Part shown: positions 9,593 to 18,273 of the stretch, one piece after another
Layout: each line of letters begins with the position of its first letter
How positions within the stretch are numbered: position 1 is the first letter of the stretch
Source: Candidatus Rifleibacteriota bacterium
GTDB lineage: Bacteria > Muiribacteriota > Ozemobacteria > Ozemobacterales > Ozemobacteraceae
Assembly (NCBI GenBank): GCA_905236675.1
Contig: CAJOND010000011.1
Span: 47,825-111,824, forward strand
Length of the DNA stretch: 64,000 nt
Direction: 5' to 3'
Notes under the pieces: generated by a model
Seen by the model: only the letters and a program-made list of their open reading frames with translations
Databases searched by the model: none
What the model was told of the DNA's origin: nothing
Position numbers and translations under genes: made by a program

Positions 9593-9620
9593 AAAATACT
9601 TATCAGTTTAAGTATAACAA
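9593..9620 (-). promoter_or_regulatory. Candidate promoter of the large secreted protein gene
   Basis: On the minus strand TTGTTA, 16 bases, TATTTT. Both boxes are 4/6 matches, so support is modest. Confidence 0.33.
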
Positions 9621-9696
9621 ATAGAACGAAAAATCGGAATATTTTTTTCCATTTTTATACTTTTTTTTTAAAGAAAAGTTTTTTTATTTTTATATC

Positions 9697-9731
9697 AAAA
9701 AAAAGCAATGCTATAAACATTGCTTTTTTTT
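9697..9731 (-). terminator. Terminator of the ClpC-like ATPase gene
   Basis: A-run, GCAATG stem, ATAAA loop, CATTGC, T-run; symmetric, lying downstream of the minus-strand ATPase gene about 105 bases after its stop. Confidence 0.75.
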
Positions 9732-9739
9732 GATACAGA

Positions 9740-9837
9740 AATATAAGATATAAGATTTAAGATTTTAAGACATAAAGATTATCCTTCGTTCTTCATCCTT
9801 CATCCTTCATCCTTTATTCTTCATTCTTCTATCTTCC
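9740..9837. repeat. Heptamer-type tandem repeat (TTCATCC)
   Basis: Three perfect tandem copies of TTCATCC (9792-9812) flanked by degenerate versions (TTCTTCATTC, CTATCTTCC) up to the gene end. This is the best example of the pyrimidine-rich short repeats seen in several gaps of the window. Confidence 0.7.
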
Positions 9838-11304
9838 TCATTCCATTTCTGTTGGATTAGTCGGTTCTTTCTTTTTTGATTTTTTAGTAGGCTTTTTTGG
9901 AGCTTCAAGCTGAAGAGGTTCTTCTACTTTAGCTTCTTTAACTTCTATTTTTCCTACTACTCTAAAAGAAGTACATTCATCTCCGTCTTCATCTTTTCCA
10001 ACTTCGGCAAGAATATCATCACCCTTATTGAAATCTCCTTTAAGGATTTGTTCCGCAAGAGGATTTTCAATATATCTCTGAATGGTTCTTCTCAAAGGTC
10101 TTGCGCCATATTTAAGGTCTGTACCTTTGTCTACAAGCCAATTCTTTAATTCATCTGTAAAATTCAGATGCATATTCAAAGCATCAATTCTTGTCGACAC
10201 TTCTTTTAATAATATGCTCAGAATTTGCAGGTTGTCGTTTTTGTCCAGCTGTCTGAAAACAATAACATCGTCTATACGGTTAAGAAATTCTGGTGGGAAA
10301 CTCTTTTCGAGACTCTTTCTAGTAATCTTAACCTTCTTATCATGAGAAAGATCATCCAGTTTTTCGGTTGTCTTACCTGCAGTTGTATCTACAACTCTAA
10401 AGCCAGGTTTAGTTTCTTCCGTAGTAATATCAGAAACCCCAATATTAGTAGTTAGAATAATAATGGTTTCTCTAAAACTAACGGTTTCTCCTTTGCTGTC
10501 GGTAAGAATACCTTCGTCTAGCAATTGAAGCAAAAGATTATGAACTTTTTCATGAGCTTTTTCTATTTCGTCAAATACAACAACACCATTAGGTTTGTTT
10601 TTGACAGCTTCTGTAAGGTAGCCACCTTCGCTATGACCAATATATCCGGGAGGAGCTCCTATAAGTTTAGCATATTCATGGCTCATTGCATATTCAGAAC
10701 AGTCTATTCTTACTATATCATTTTCACTGCCTGTCATAAATTCGCATAGAGCTTTAGCTAATTCAGTCTTCCCAACACCGGTTTGACCAACAAAAATAAA
10801 ACTACCTACAGGTCTTTTCGGATTTTTCAAACCAACTTTAGCTTTACGTATAGCTTGCGCAACTGCCGTAACAGCTTCATCTTGACCAACTATGCGTTTC
10901 CGCAAATGTTCTTCTATACCAAGAAAACGGTCTTGATTTGTAGTTTTTTCACCTTCAGCATTTAAGACAGGAATAGAAGAGCCAGAGGCCTCTTGTTCAT
11001 CAATTTGAATTGTTACTTCTTTGATGTCTAGCGAAGGATTGACTTTTACACAGAGATTGTAAAGTTCTTGTTCTATTATTTCTCCAAGAAGCGGATACTC
11101 ATTGTTGCCAAAAACCAAAGGAGCTATTTCATCCAGATAATTGACTACAGAAGCATTGATAATAAGCCGCTTATAGGATTTTTTATCAGTAATCTTTACA
11201 TTTTTAAAAAGCTGCTGCTTTTGTTCAGGTGTAAAAGCCCTGATTGAAACGAAGCGATCTAGTGATTCACAGAATTTCATTTTGATTCCTACGGTGGAAT
11301 CCAT
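9838..11304 (-). CDS. Solo ClpA/ClpB/ClpC-family AAA+ ATPase (D2-type unfoldase)
   Basis: This 488-residue protein has one AAA+ module of the Clp D2 type: Walker A GQTGVGKT (173-180), pore loop GYIGHSEGG (220-228), Walker B VVVFDEIEKA (241-250), sensor 1 LTTN (284-287), arginine-finger region PPEFLNRID and the C-terminal ClpB-D2-small domain with sensor 2 GARPLRR. ClpA/B/C normally have two AAA+ rings and 750-860 residues; here the first ring and the N-domain are replaced by ~125 unfamiliar residues. A Gly-Phe loop (ETKPGFRV) stands where ClpC has its ClpP-docking loop, so partnership with a peptidase is possible. The tail is Lys/Pro-rich. The start has AGGAGG six bases upstream. It is divergent from the TPR/GspE operon. 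Confidence 0.85.
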   Translation of the reverse strand: MDSTVGIKMKFCESLDRFVSIRAFTPEQKQQLFKNVKITDKKSYKRLIINASVVNYLDEIAPLVFGNNEYPLLGEIIEQELYNLCVKVNPSLDIKEVTIQIDEQEASGSSIPVLNAEGEKTTNQDRFLGIEEHLRKRIVGQDEAVTAVAQAIRKAKVGLKNPKRPVGSFIFVGQTGVGKTELAKALCEFMTGSENDIVRIDCSEYAMSHEYAKLIGAPPGYIGHSEGGYLTEAVKNKPNGVVVFDEIEKAHEKVHNLLLQLLDEGILTDSKGETVSFRETIIILTTNIGVSDITTEETKPGFRVVDTTAGKTTEKLDDLSHDKKVKITRKSLEKSFPPEFLNRIDDVIVFRQLDKNDNLQILSILLKEVSTRIDALNMHLNFTDELKNWLVDKGTDLKYGARPLRRTIQRYIENPLAEQILKGDFNKGDDILAEVGKDEDGDECTSFRVVGKIEVKEAKVEEPLQLEAPKKPTKKSKKKEPTNPTEME

Positions 11305-11356
11305 GAGAACCCTCCTAGGGGTACATTTTCCCCATTGACAAGTAAACTGTTAATAG

Positions 11357-11385
11357 ATTACATTTATTGTATCACTAAATATAAT
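11357..11385 (+). promoter_or_regulatory. Candidate sigma-70 promoter of the TPR-GspE operon
   Basis: ATTACA, 17 bases, TATAAT (11380-11385), about 23 bases before the ATG of the TPR gene. The -10 box is perfect, the -35 box 4/6. Confidence 0.5.
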
Positions 11386-11408
11386 AACAAGGCAATACCT
11401 ATAAAAAT

Positions 11409-12833
11409 ATGAACTCTAAAGAATCAGAAGAAATTTTTGACCGTGGTATAAACTATTTCAGAGCAGGTTTTTATTCATCAGCACTCAATGAATTTTATCA
11501 AGTTAAGAAAATTTCACCAGACTATCCTAACATTGACTATATTATTGAAGCTGCTATTAAAAAGAACAATGAAGTTGCTGGACAAATAAGCAACTTTATT
11601 GAAGAGAACTTCGACAAGGAAATTCAAGAGCTTTCAGAAGAATTAAACATTGAAAACTCTTCACACCTAGGACCTAAAGTTCAGCATCTTTTGAAACAGG
11701 GTAAGTACAATGAAGCTTTAAAAGAACTTAAAGTTGCCGAATCAATTATCCCAGATTCAAGACCTTTGCTAATGCTTTTAGGTAATACATATAGAAGACT
11801 AGGTATGTTCGAGGAAGCAGAACAGGTTTTAAAACGAGCTAGAGTAATATATCCAGACGATAGCGAACTACTAAATAATTTAGGTAATATTTTCCTGGCC
11901 AAAGGAATGTATTCAGAAGCAGAAGAAGCATATAGAACAGCTATGCGGAATATGCATGAAGATCCTAGAATGTTGAACAATCTTGGAGTTCTCCGTATGC
12001 AAACCAATAACTTAGATGATGCTGAAAATCTTTTTAGAAAAGCTTCAAAATTAAGTCCGCAATGGAAAACTCCTCAAAAAAATCTTGAACATCTCGCAAA
12101 ACGTATAGAAATATTAGAAAAAAACATTGACGAAATAAGAGATGAATATCACAAACATCCAGACTATTTGGATATAGGTCTTAATCTCGGCAAAAATCTA
12201 TTTTTCAGAGGGTTTTACTCCGAAGCAAAAAGCTTATTTAAAAACATTCTAAAAAAGAATCCCAAACTTTTAGCCGCATGGTTTTATTTAGCATCTATTT
12301 ATGAAATTAATAAAAACTATGATGATGCGATTGACTGTTTTGTAGAAATGGTCAAAATGGCCGAAAAAACAGATACATCTGAATATAGAAATTATGAAAA
12401 TCTTATAAACCAAGGTTTCGTTGAAGAAGCAGTTACCGAATTAAAAAAAATTGCAGTTATAGAACTTGACATTGCATCAAGTAGAATTAATATTGGTATA
12501 AAATATTTTGAAGATTGTCTTTGGACAGATGCTTTAAGACACTTTGAAGAAGCTATACGAATCAATAATAGTTATCCTGATGCTTACTACTGGACCGCTC
12601 TAACTTTAATCCAACTGAAAAAAGGAACTAAGGCAAAAGAGTTATTGGCAAAAGCTATAGAATTAAATCCTTCCTATGCTGATGCTTATTTTCAAATGGG
12701 TCTCCTTTTGAAAAACAGAGCGAAAAGACAAGCAACTGAATATTTTAGGAAAGCTTTAACGTTGAATCTTCGACCATCTTTTGTTAAAATAATAGAACAA
12801 TTTTTTAAAGAAGAAAAAATTGAGTTAAAATAA
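11409..12833 (+). CDS. TPR-repeat protein, cytoplasmic
   Basis: A 474-residue protein built of tetratricopeptide repeats from end to end, with no signal peptide: clear units include LLGNTYRRLGMFEEAEQVL, LLNNLGNIFLAKGMYSEAEE and a final pair ending AIELNPSYADAYFQMG. TPR arrays are protein-binding scaffolds. It stands 19 bases upstream of a GspE/PilB ATPase fusion with no terminator between, so it likely serves the same machine (type IV pilus or type II secretion), where TPR proteins commonly assist assembly. No canonical Shine-Dalgarno is evident; the short leader suggests initiation close to the transcript end. Confidence 0.8.
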   Translation: MNSKESEEIFDRGINYFRAGFYSSALNEFYQVKKISPDYPNIDYIIEAAIKKNNEVAGQISNFIEENFDKEIQELSEELNIENSSHLGPKVQHLLKQGKYNEALKELKVAESIIPDSRPLLMLLGNTYRRLGMFEEAEQVLKRARVIYPDDSELLNNLGNIFLAKGMYSEAEEAYRTAMRNMHEDPRMLNNLGVLRMQTNNLDDAENLFRKASKLSPQWKTPQKNLEHLAKRIEILEKNIDEIRDEYHKHPDYLDIGLNLGKNLFFRGFYSEAKSLFKNILKKNPKLLAAWFYLASIYEINKNYDDAIDCFVEMVKMAEKTDTSEYRNYENLINQGFVEEAVTELKKIAVIELDIASSRINIGIKYFEDCLWTDALRHFEEAIRINNSYPDAYYWTALTLIQLKKGTKAKELLAKAIELNPSYADAYFQMGLLLKNRAKRQATEYFRKALTLNLRPSFVKIIEQFFKEEKIELK

Positions 12834-12852
12834 TTAGTCGAGTTAATTAGAT

Positions 12853-15800
12853 ATGGATCAAGCGACATTTAAACAATCTTTTCCTGCTTTTCCAATAGAC
12901 GAGGAATCAATAAACACTCTTAAACTTTTGTTAGTGAAAGATGAAGTGTCAACTGAAGAAGAACTAAATAAACTGCGAAGTGATTCTCAAACAAGCCTTG
13001 ATTTTGTTGAAGCTGTATCCAAATTGGATAAAGTCACTCCAGAACTCTTAGCTAATATAGAATCAGAAATACTTAAAGTTCCATTTATTAGATTAGATGA
13101 AACCCAAATAACCAACGAAATATTTAAATTAATTGATGTAAAACTTATTAAAAGTCGTAAAGTAATTCCCATCAAGATAAATGGTGCTGAATTACTCGTT
13201 GGTACAGTATCTCCAGCAGATTCGTCTATTTTGACCGGCTTGCATCCATCTATGGCTATTAAGCCAGCAAAAGTTTTAGCAGACAAATTAGAAGCTAAAA
13301 TTTCCCAATTAACAGGTGTCAAAACATCTAAAAAAAAGCAACAGAGAAAAAGACTTGGCGACATTTTAGTAGAATCCAATTACTGTAAATCAGAACAAAT
13401 TGATGAATCCTTAAAGAAAGCAAAAGAACAAAAATTACGATTAGGCGCTTATCTTGTAAAAAATGGAATAGTGACTAATAAACAATTGTCTATTGCTTTG
13501 TCTAAACAATATGATATTCCGTTCATAGATCTTGACGAAAGTCTCGTAGACCCAGTAGTTGGAAGTCTTTTAACTCAAAAATTCTGCCAAGACCATATTC
13601 TCTGCCCTGTTAAGAAGGAAAATGGCAAACTTGTTCTTGCTATGACTGACCCGACAGATATTATCACTATTGACCAGATCGAAATGATGACAGGAATGAG
13701 AGTTTCTCCTGTTGTTAGTTCTGAACTTTCGATATTCGCTTCCTTAGATAAACTTTTTGGAGAAAATGTAGATACCTTGGCTGATGCTATTGGAGGTCCA
13801 GACGATAAGAAAGACGATGATGAAGGTTTAGGAGATCTAAATGAAAATGATGCTCCTATTATTAAGCTTGTCAATTTAATTTTGACTCAGGCTGTTGTCA
13901 TGAACGTTTCTGATATACATATCGAAATATATGAAAATGAATTTCGTATAAGATTCAGACAGGATGGAACAATGAAGCTATTCATGACTCCGGCAAGAGC
14001 AGCTCATTCAGGCTTGGTCAGCCGTATTAAAGTTATGTCTAACCTTGATATAGCTGAAACAAGAAGACCCCAGGACGGACGTATAAAACTAACAATGCAA
14101 GACCGTAAGATAGACCTTCGTGTATCTTGTATACCCTGTGTCTGGGGCGAAAAGATAGTTATGAGAATCTGCGACCAGGGTAACTTAAAAGTTGACCTTA
14201 AAGACCTTGGTTTTGAACCATTTGTTTTAGATAAGTTCATGGCTGGAGTTCAGTCTCCAAATGGTATTGTTCTGGTTACTGGTCCAACAGGTTCAGGTAA
14301 AACAACAACACTTTATTCTTCATTGTTCTTGTTGAACAAACCGACAGAAAATATTATGACAGCAGAAGACCCTGTAGAATACAACCTTATGGGGATTAAC
14401 CAAGTTCAGTGTCATGCTGATATAGGTCTGGACTTTTCTGCTGCATTGCGTTCATTCTTGCGTCAAGACCCTGACGTAATCATGCTTGGAGAAATTCGTG
14501 ACTTTGAAACAGCTAATATTGCTATTAAAGCAGCTTTAACAGGTCACTTGGTTATTTCCACTCTACATACAAACGATGCTCCAGCAACAGTTGCCCGTTT
14601 GTTGAATATGGGGATAGAACCTTTCTCTCTATCTTCTTCTCTGCGTATTGTTCAAGCCCAGCGTCTTGTTAAAAGAATTTGTAAATCTTGCGCAGAAGAA
14701 TACAAACCAGAACCAGATCTTTTACAATCTCTTAATATAAATCAAAAGACTCTTGAAAGATTAAGATTAGCAGACCAATACAGTATAGACACACTTATGT
14801 TTAAAAAAGGAAAAGGATGTCCTGACTGTGACAATACCGGCTTAAAAGGAAGACAGGGAATTTATGAAGTTCTTGAAATAACCCAGGAATTCAGAGAACT
14901 AATCGAAAGAAATGCCAATACAGAAGAAATGCGTCGTCAAGCTATAAAAGACGGTATGCTTTCTTTACGTGAATCTGCCTTATACAAACTTATTACAGGT
15001 AGAACTACCGTTAGCGAAGTTGTTGGAACAACAGTAGATTCTGGTGGCCGTGAAGATGAAGAAGAAAATAAAAAGCCCAAAATGGCTGAAGAATCTAACG
15101 AAAAAACTATGGCCGCTTCACAAAAAGCTAAAGAAAAAGCTGCCGAAAAAGCAAAACTGGAAGCACCCCAACCAATGCTTATGCTTACAGATGCTTCTAC
15201 AGCAAGTATTGCAAATGTTGACGCTTTAACCAAAGAATTGCATGAATTTAACAGCATACTTGCAAAAGTTTCTGCTGTTCAAACTTCAAGCGAAAGTTCA
15301 TCAAGTCAAAATCTCAAAGTTAGTGATGCTATTCTGAGAAACAATATCACAGCTCCATTAAATGCAATAAAAGCATACGCATCCAAAACTGACGAAGCAG
15401 CAAAAGTATTGCCTATTATACAAGCTCAAGGGCAAAAGATGGAACATAATGTTAAAAACCTCATCTCACAGTTCTCAGAATTTGCTCCAAAAGTTGAAAA
15501 ATTACAGATTAACCAGCTTGTTGAAAAAGAAATATTCAATAATGTAAAGAGTCATGTTGTAACAGCAAGACTTCTTTCAGGTGTAAAGGAAATAGGCAAA
15601 AATCTCAAACTTTCAAAGAATTTACCTCAGAATCTCCCGCCAATAAATGTTGATATAGAAGCTTTTTCAACTATTGTTTCCAATGTATTTATCAATTCTC
15701 TAATTGGACTTGGCTCCAAAGGCGGAGAAATAAAAGTTGTAACAAGATTGAAACCCAAAACCAATAATGTCGTAGAACTTGTGATATTTGATAATGGTAC

Positions 15801-15984
15801 AGGTATTCCTGTTGAAAAACAGAAGAATTTATTCAAACCATTTGATTGTGCCGGTAAAAACTCTTTAGGTCTTGGATTGGCGGTTGCCCAAAAATTATTA
15901 CACGCTCTCAAGGGAAATATCACAATAAAAAGCACTCCTAACACCAGTACTCTCGTTTCTATTGAATTGCCAGCCGCGGCATAA
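12853..15984 (+). CDS. GspE/PilB-type secretion ATPase fused to a histidine-kinase-like ATPase domain
   Basis: A 1043-residue fusion. Residues ~1-155 look like a divergent MshEN domain and ~165-300 a clear second one (c-di-GMP-binding class in the family). The secretion ATPase follows: Walker A GPTGSGKTT (477-485), Walker B VIMLGEIRD (~542-550), LHTND, and a zinc site C610/C613/C656/C659. This is the hexameric motor that powers type IV pilus or type II secretion assembly. After an Ala/Lys/Glu linker (~735-820) comes a second module: RNNITAPLNAIK (829-840), which matches a HisKA H-box but has Asn where the phospho-accepting His should be, then an HATPase_c domain with N-box NVFINSLIGL (944-953), DNGTGI (980-985) and GLGLAV (1006-1011). 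The join is within one uninterrupted frame. Such a fusion is not one I know. Confidence 0.88.
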   Translation: MDQATFKQSFPAFPIDEESINTLKLLLVKDEVSTEEELNKLRSDSQTSLDFVEAVSKLDKVTPELLANIESEILKVPFIRLDETQITNEIFKLIDVKLIKSRKVIPIKINGAELLVGTVSPADSSILTGLHPSMAIKPAKVLADKLEAKISQLTGVKTSKKKQQRKRLGDILVESNYCKSEQIDESLKKAKEQKLRLGAYLVKNGIVTNKQLSIALSKQYDIPFIDLDESLVDPVVGSLLTQKFCQDHILCPVKKENGKLVLAMTDPTDIITIDQIEMMTGMRVSPVVSSELSIFASLDKLFGENVDTLADAIGGPDDKKDDDEGLGDLNENDAPIIKLVNLILTQAVVMNVSDIHIEIYENEFRIRFRQDGTMKLFMTPARAAHSGLVSRIKVMSNLDIAETRRPQDGRIKLTMQDRKIDLRVSCIPCVWGEKIVMRICDQGNLKVDLKDLGFEPFVLDKFMAGVQSPNGIVLVTGPTGSGKTTTLYSSLFLLNKPTENIMTAEDPVEYNLMGINQVQCHADIGLDFSAALRSFLRQDPDVIMLGEIRDFETANIAIKAALTGHLVISTLHTNDAPATVARLLNMGIEPFSLSSSLRIVQAQRLVKRICKSCAEEYKPEPDLLQSLNINQKTLERLRLADQYSIDTLMFKKGKGCPDCDNTGLKGRQGIYEVLEITQEFRELIERNANTEEMRRQAIKDGMLSLRESALYKLITGRTTVSEVVGTTVDSGGREDEEENKKPKMAEESNEKTMAASQKAKEKAAEKAKLEAPQPMLMLTDASTASIANVDALTKELHEFNSILAKVSAVQTSSESSSSQNLKVSDAILRNNITAPLNAIKAYASKTDEAAKVLPIIQAQGQKMEHNVKNLISQFSEFAPKVEKLQINQLVEKEIFNNVKSHVVTARLLSGVKEIGKNLKLSKNLPQNLPPINVDIEAFSTIVSNVFINSLIGLGSKGGEIKVVTRLKPKTNNVVELVIFDNGTGIPVEKQKNLFKPFDCAGKNSLGLGLAVAQKLLHALKGNITIKSTPNTSTLVSIELPAAA

Positions 15985-16016
15985 TGATTGACTGCTTTGC
16001 TTAAAAAGGAGATTTT

Positions 16017-16756
16017 ATGAAAAAAAATATATTCTTGTTTCTTTGATTCTTTTTACACTTCCTGCCTTTGCTCAAGAAGCAGAAGATGAGTTTGACGAAG
16101 AAGAATTTAATGAAGAAATATCCGAAACCAATGTTAAATGCTCTGTAGCCAATATATTAAAAAAGCTTTATGGAAACGTCATGGTCGAAGAAGATAGGAA
16201 TCCTTCTTTTATAAATCTGACTCTTTCTGTTCCTCGCAGTGAAATAGAAACAATGCTTAATATGTCTCTAACAGATGGTTGGTATCCTCAATCTTTAGTC
16301 ATTCAAGGTATGAGTACAGATATTGCCGCTGTTTATCTTAAAGTTGCTCAAAAACAAAATGATTCTCCTAAAAGATTTAGAGTATTAGGAAAACTTTCCG
16401 CACCAGGTGCTCTTCCTTGGAAACCTTCATTTTTGGATTCAAATGAAGCTTATGTAACTACTATAGAAACAGATTTTGGTGAAGATTTTCTTGTAAAAGG
16501 TGAAACCATTAAATCAAATCTTATTTTTACCAAATTATCTCCTAGAATCAGTAAAATTGGTGCTGATTTAGAGAATTTAGATTCTGAAAGATTCGCTTCA
16601 AAAAAGAATTTTGATAGTAGTAAGTTATTTACAAGAGAAACCTATTCAGATAACGAAACAGGGATAAATGGCCAGCCTTTTTTTGAACGAGGTACTTATA
16701 AAGAGAACCCAAGAATCGGTAGATATATGATTTTTACTTTAAGATGTAAATGGTAA
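16017..16756 (+). pseudogene. Secreted protein, unknown function; frame broken at an A8 tract in the signal peptide
   Basis: A strong Shine-Dalgarno (AAAAGGAG, 16004-16011) precedes ATG 16017, but that frame reads only nine codons to TGA. The long frame (through 16756) shows a complete signal-peptide core (ILVSLILFTLPAFAQEA) with no usable start of its own; only a TTG at 16043 within the hydrophobic core. The two frames join at the eight A's directly after the ATG: nine A's would give a perfect MKKKYILV... signal peptide followed by ~220 mature residues. So the gene is intact apart from one base, through sequencing error, phase variation or slippage. The mature part is acidic at first, then beta-rich; no family recognised. 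It overlaps the next gene by ATGGTAA. Confidence 0.75.
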
Positions 16757-17472
16757 GAATCCAGAAACTTTTGGCGTCTTGGGGCATAGCTTCAAGACGC
16801 AATATAGAGAAATTCATTGAAGAAGGCCGAATATTCATAGACGGCGTAAAGTTGGAAGAACAAGGCTTTATTATTGATGAAAACAATCTTCCAACAATTA
16901 TGTTAGATGGGGAAAAATTAACCCCACCTTTAAAAACAGATTATACCATTCTACTTTTTAATAAACCTAAGTTAGTTATTACAAGTTTAAAAGACGAAAA
17001 AAATCGCAGTTGTTTAGCCGATTATTTGCCAAAAAATAAACGTTTATATCCTGTAGGCCGCTTAGATTATGATTCTTCAGGTCTTCTTCTTATTACTGAT
17101 TATGGTGAATTAACCAACAGACTTTTGCATCCTTCCTTTAAAGTTTCAAAAGAATATATTGTTAAAATTCAAGGTGAAATGCTTAAACAGCATGAGCTTA
17201 ATATATTCTCTTCAGGAATAAATCTCGAAGATGGTTTAACAGCACCCTGCATTATTAAACCACACCAAACCCCTAATACTTATTCCGTAATAATAAAAGA
17301 AGGGCGAAAACGACAAGTTAGACGAATGTTTGATTATTTTGGCAGAAAAGTTATTAATTTACATCGTATAGCTTTTGGACCAATTAAACTTGGAAATTTA
17401 CAGTCGGGTAAGTTGAGAAAAGTAACAAAAGAAGAAGAAACTGCTTTGTTAAAAACAACAGGATTGTTATAA
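16750..17472 (+). CDS. rluB: RsuA/RluB-family rRNA pseudouridine synthase
   Basis: Residues 2-~45 are an S4 RNA-binding domain (VRIQKLLASWGIASRR). The catalytic domain carries the family signature GRLDYDSSGLL with the nucleophilic Asp106, and the C-terminal EGRKRQVRRMFDYFGRKV motif. It isomerises a uridine to pseudouridine in 16S (RsuA) or 23S (RluB) rRNA; the length (240 residues) and sequence do not firmly separate these, RluB being more likely on family breadth. The start overlaps the stop of the previous gene, so it is translationally coupled to the secreted protein. Confidence 0.88.
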   Translation: MVRIQKLLASWGIASRRNIEKFIEEGRIFIDGVKLEEQGFIIDENNLPTIMLDGEKLTPPLKTDYTILLFNKPKLVITSLKDEKNRSCLADYLPKNKRLYPVGRLDYDSSGLLLITDYGELTNRLLHPSFKVSKEYIVKIQGEMLKQHELNIFSSGINLEDGLTAPCIIKPHQTPNTYSVIIKEGRKRQVRRMFDYFGRKVINLHRIAFGPIKLGNLQSGKLRKVTKEEETALLKTTGLL

Positions 17473-17568
17473 CTCACATAACATAATTTATACTTTATAT
17501 TATTCTCTTATCTTTTGAACTTAAAATACATTAAACAAAGTGCTTACCTTTGTTTAGAAATACTTTAC

Positions 17569-17596
17569 TTGAACTTAAAGAAAAATATGATAAAAT
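17569..17596 (+). promoter_or_regulatory. Candidate promoter of fliS
   Basis: TTGAAC, 16 bases, TAAAAT, 36 bases before the fliS ATG. A sigma-28 pattern was looked for and not found with correct spacing. Confidence 0.42.
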
Positions 17597-17631
17597 TATA
17601 GTAGATAGTTTAAGGAATGAGAATATAAACG

Positions 17632-18075
17632 ATGGGTTACCCAACTTACACTCCAAAAAGTCAGAATGCTGCCAACTATCAGAAAATAAAGATAGAAACG
17701 GCAACACCTGAAGCTTTGATATTGATGCTGTATGATGGAGCTCTAAAGTTTATGGCTCAAGCAGAGCTTGCTTTCGAGGAAAATAACATCGAAAAGATAA
17801 ACAACTATCTGCTTAGAGTTCAAGCAATTTTCACAGAATTGCAATGTTCTTTAGACCGCGAAAAAGGTGGCGACATTGCTACCAACCTTGAACGTCTTTA
17901 TATTTATTTCAACGGCCGTCTTGTTGAAGCAAATATGAAAAAAGATGTTAAGTATCTGTTAGAAATTAAACCTTTGGTTCAAAATCTTCGTGACACCTGG
18001 GAAGTCGCAATGCAAAAACATCAGTCGACACAGCAGGTGGCACCCCCCAGACCAAGGCTTAATCTGTCAGCTTAA
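17632..18075 (+). CDS. fliS: Flagellin export chaperone FliS
   Basis: A 147-residue protein with the FliS hallmark near the N-terminus (NYQKIKIETATPEALILMLY, then DGALKFM) and four-helix-bundle heptads after it. FliS binds the disordered C-terminus of newly made flagellin in the cytoplasm and prevents early polymerisation before export; here the clients would be the three large flagellins elsewhere in the window. The C-terminal tail is Gln/Pro-rich. It is followed closely by a 58-aa gene and a radical-SAM gene in one run. Confidence 0.9.
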   Translation: MGYPTYTPKSQNAANYQKIKIETATPEALILMLYDGALKFMAQAELAFEENNIEKINNYLLRVQAIFTELQCSLDREKGGDIATNLERLYIYFNGRLVEANMKKDVKYLLEIKPLVQNLRDTWEVAMQKHQSTQQVAPPRPRLNLSA

Positions 18076-18096
18076 AACATTTTAGGAGGTGTATTC

Positions 18097-18273
18097 ATGA
18101 GTGGAGTAAGTGGTGTTTCTTCTAATACAGCTGCCTCTTTGATGCAGGTTCTTGATGATTCTATGAAATCACAAACCGATATGGCTGAAAAAATGGTAAA
18201 AATTGCCACCGAAGAGCAGGTTCAAGCTCAACAGCTTTCTTTAATAGGTCAAGTTATAGATAGGTATGTCTGA
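18097..18273 (+). CDS. Small protein (58 aa) between fliS and the radical-SAM gene
   Basis: ATG 18097 is preceded by a textbook TTAGGAGGT site, and the frame runs 58 codons to TGA 18271-18273. The protein starts MSGVSGVSSNTAASLM and continues as a Met/Gln-rich amphipathic helix (DDSMKSQTDMAEKMVKIA). It overlaps the next gene by eight bases (ATGTCTGA), so both are coupled. The size and helical character recall short putative motility proteins found near flagellar genes, but no specific family can be claimed. Confidence 0.75.
   Translation: MSGVSGVSSNTAASLMQVLDDSMKSQTDMAEKMVKIATEEQVQAQQLSLIGQVIDRYV

Noticed and set aside
16043..16045. TTG start for the secreted protein
   Set aside because: It is inside the hydrophobic core of the signal peptide and has no ribosome site; the frameshift explanation with ATG 16017 fits much better.
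17576..17593. Sigma-28 promoter for fliS
   Set aside because: TAAAG and GATAA are present but about nine bases too close for the consensus spacing.
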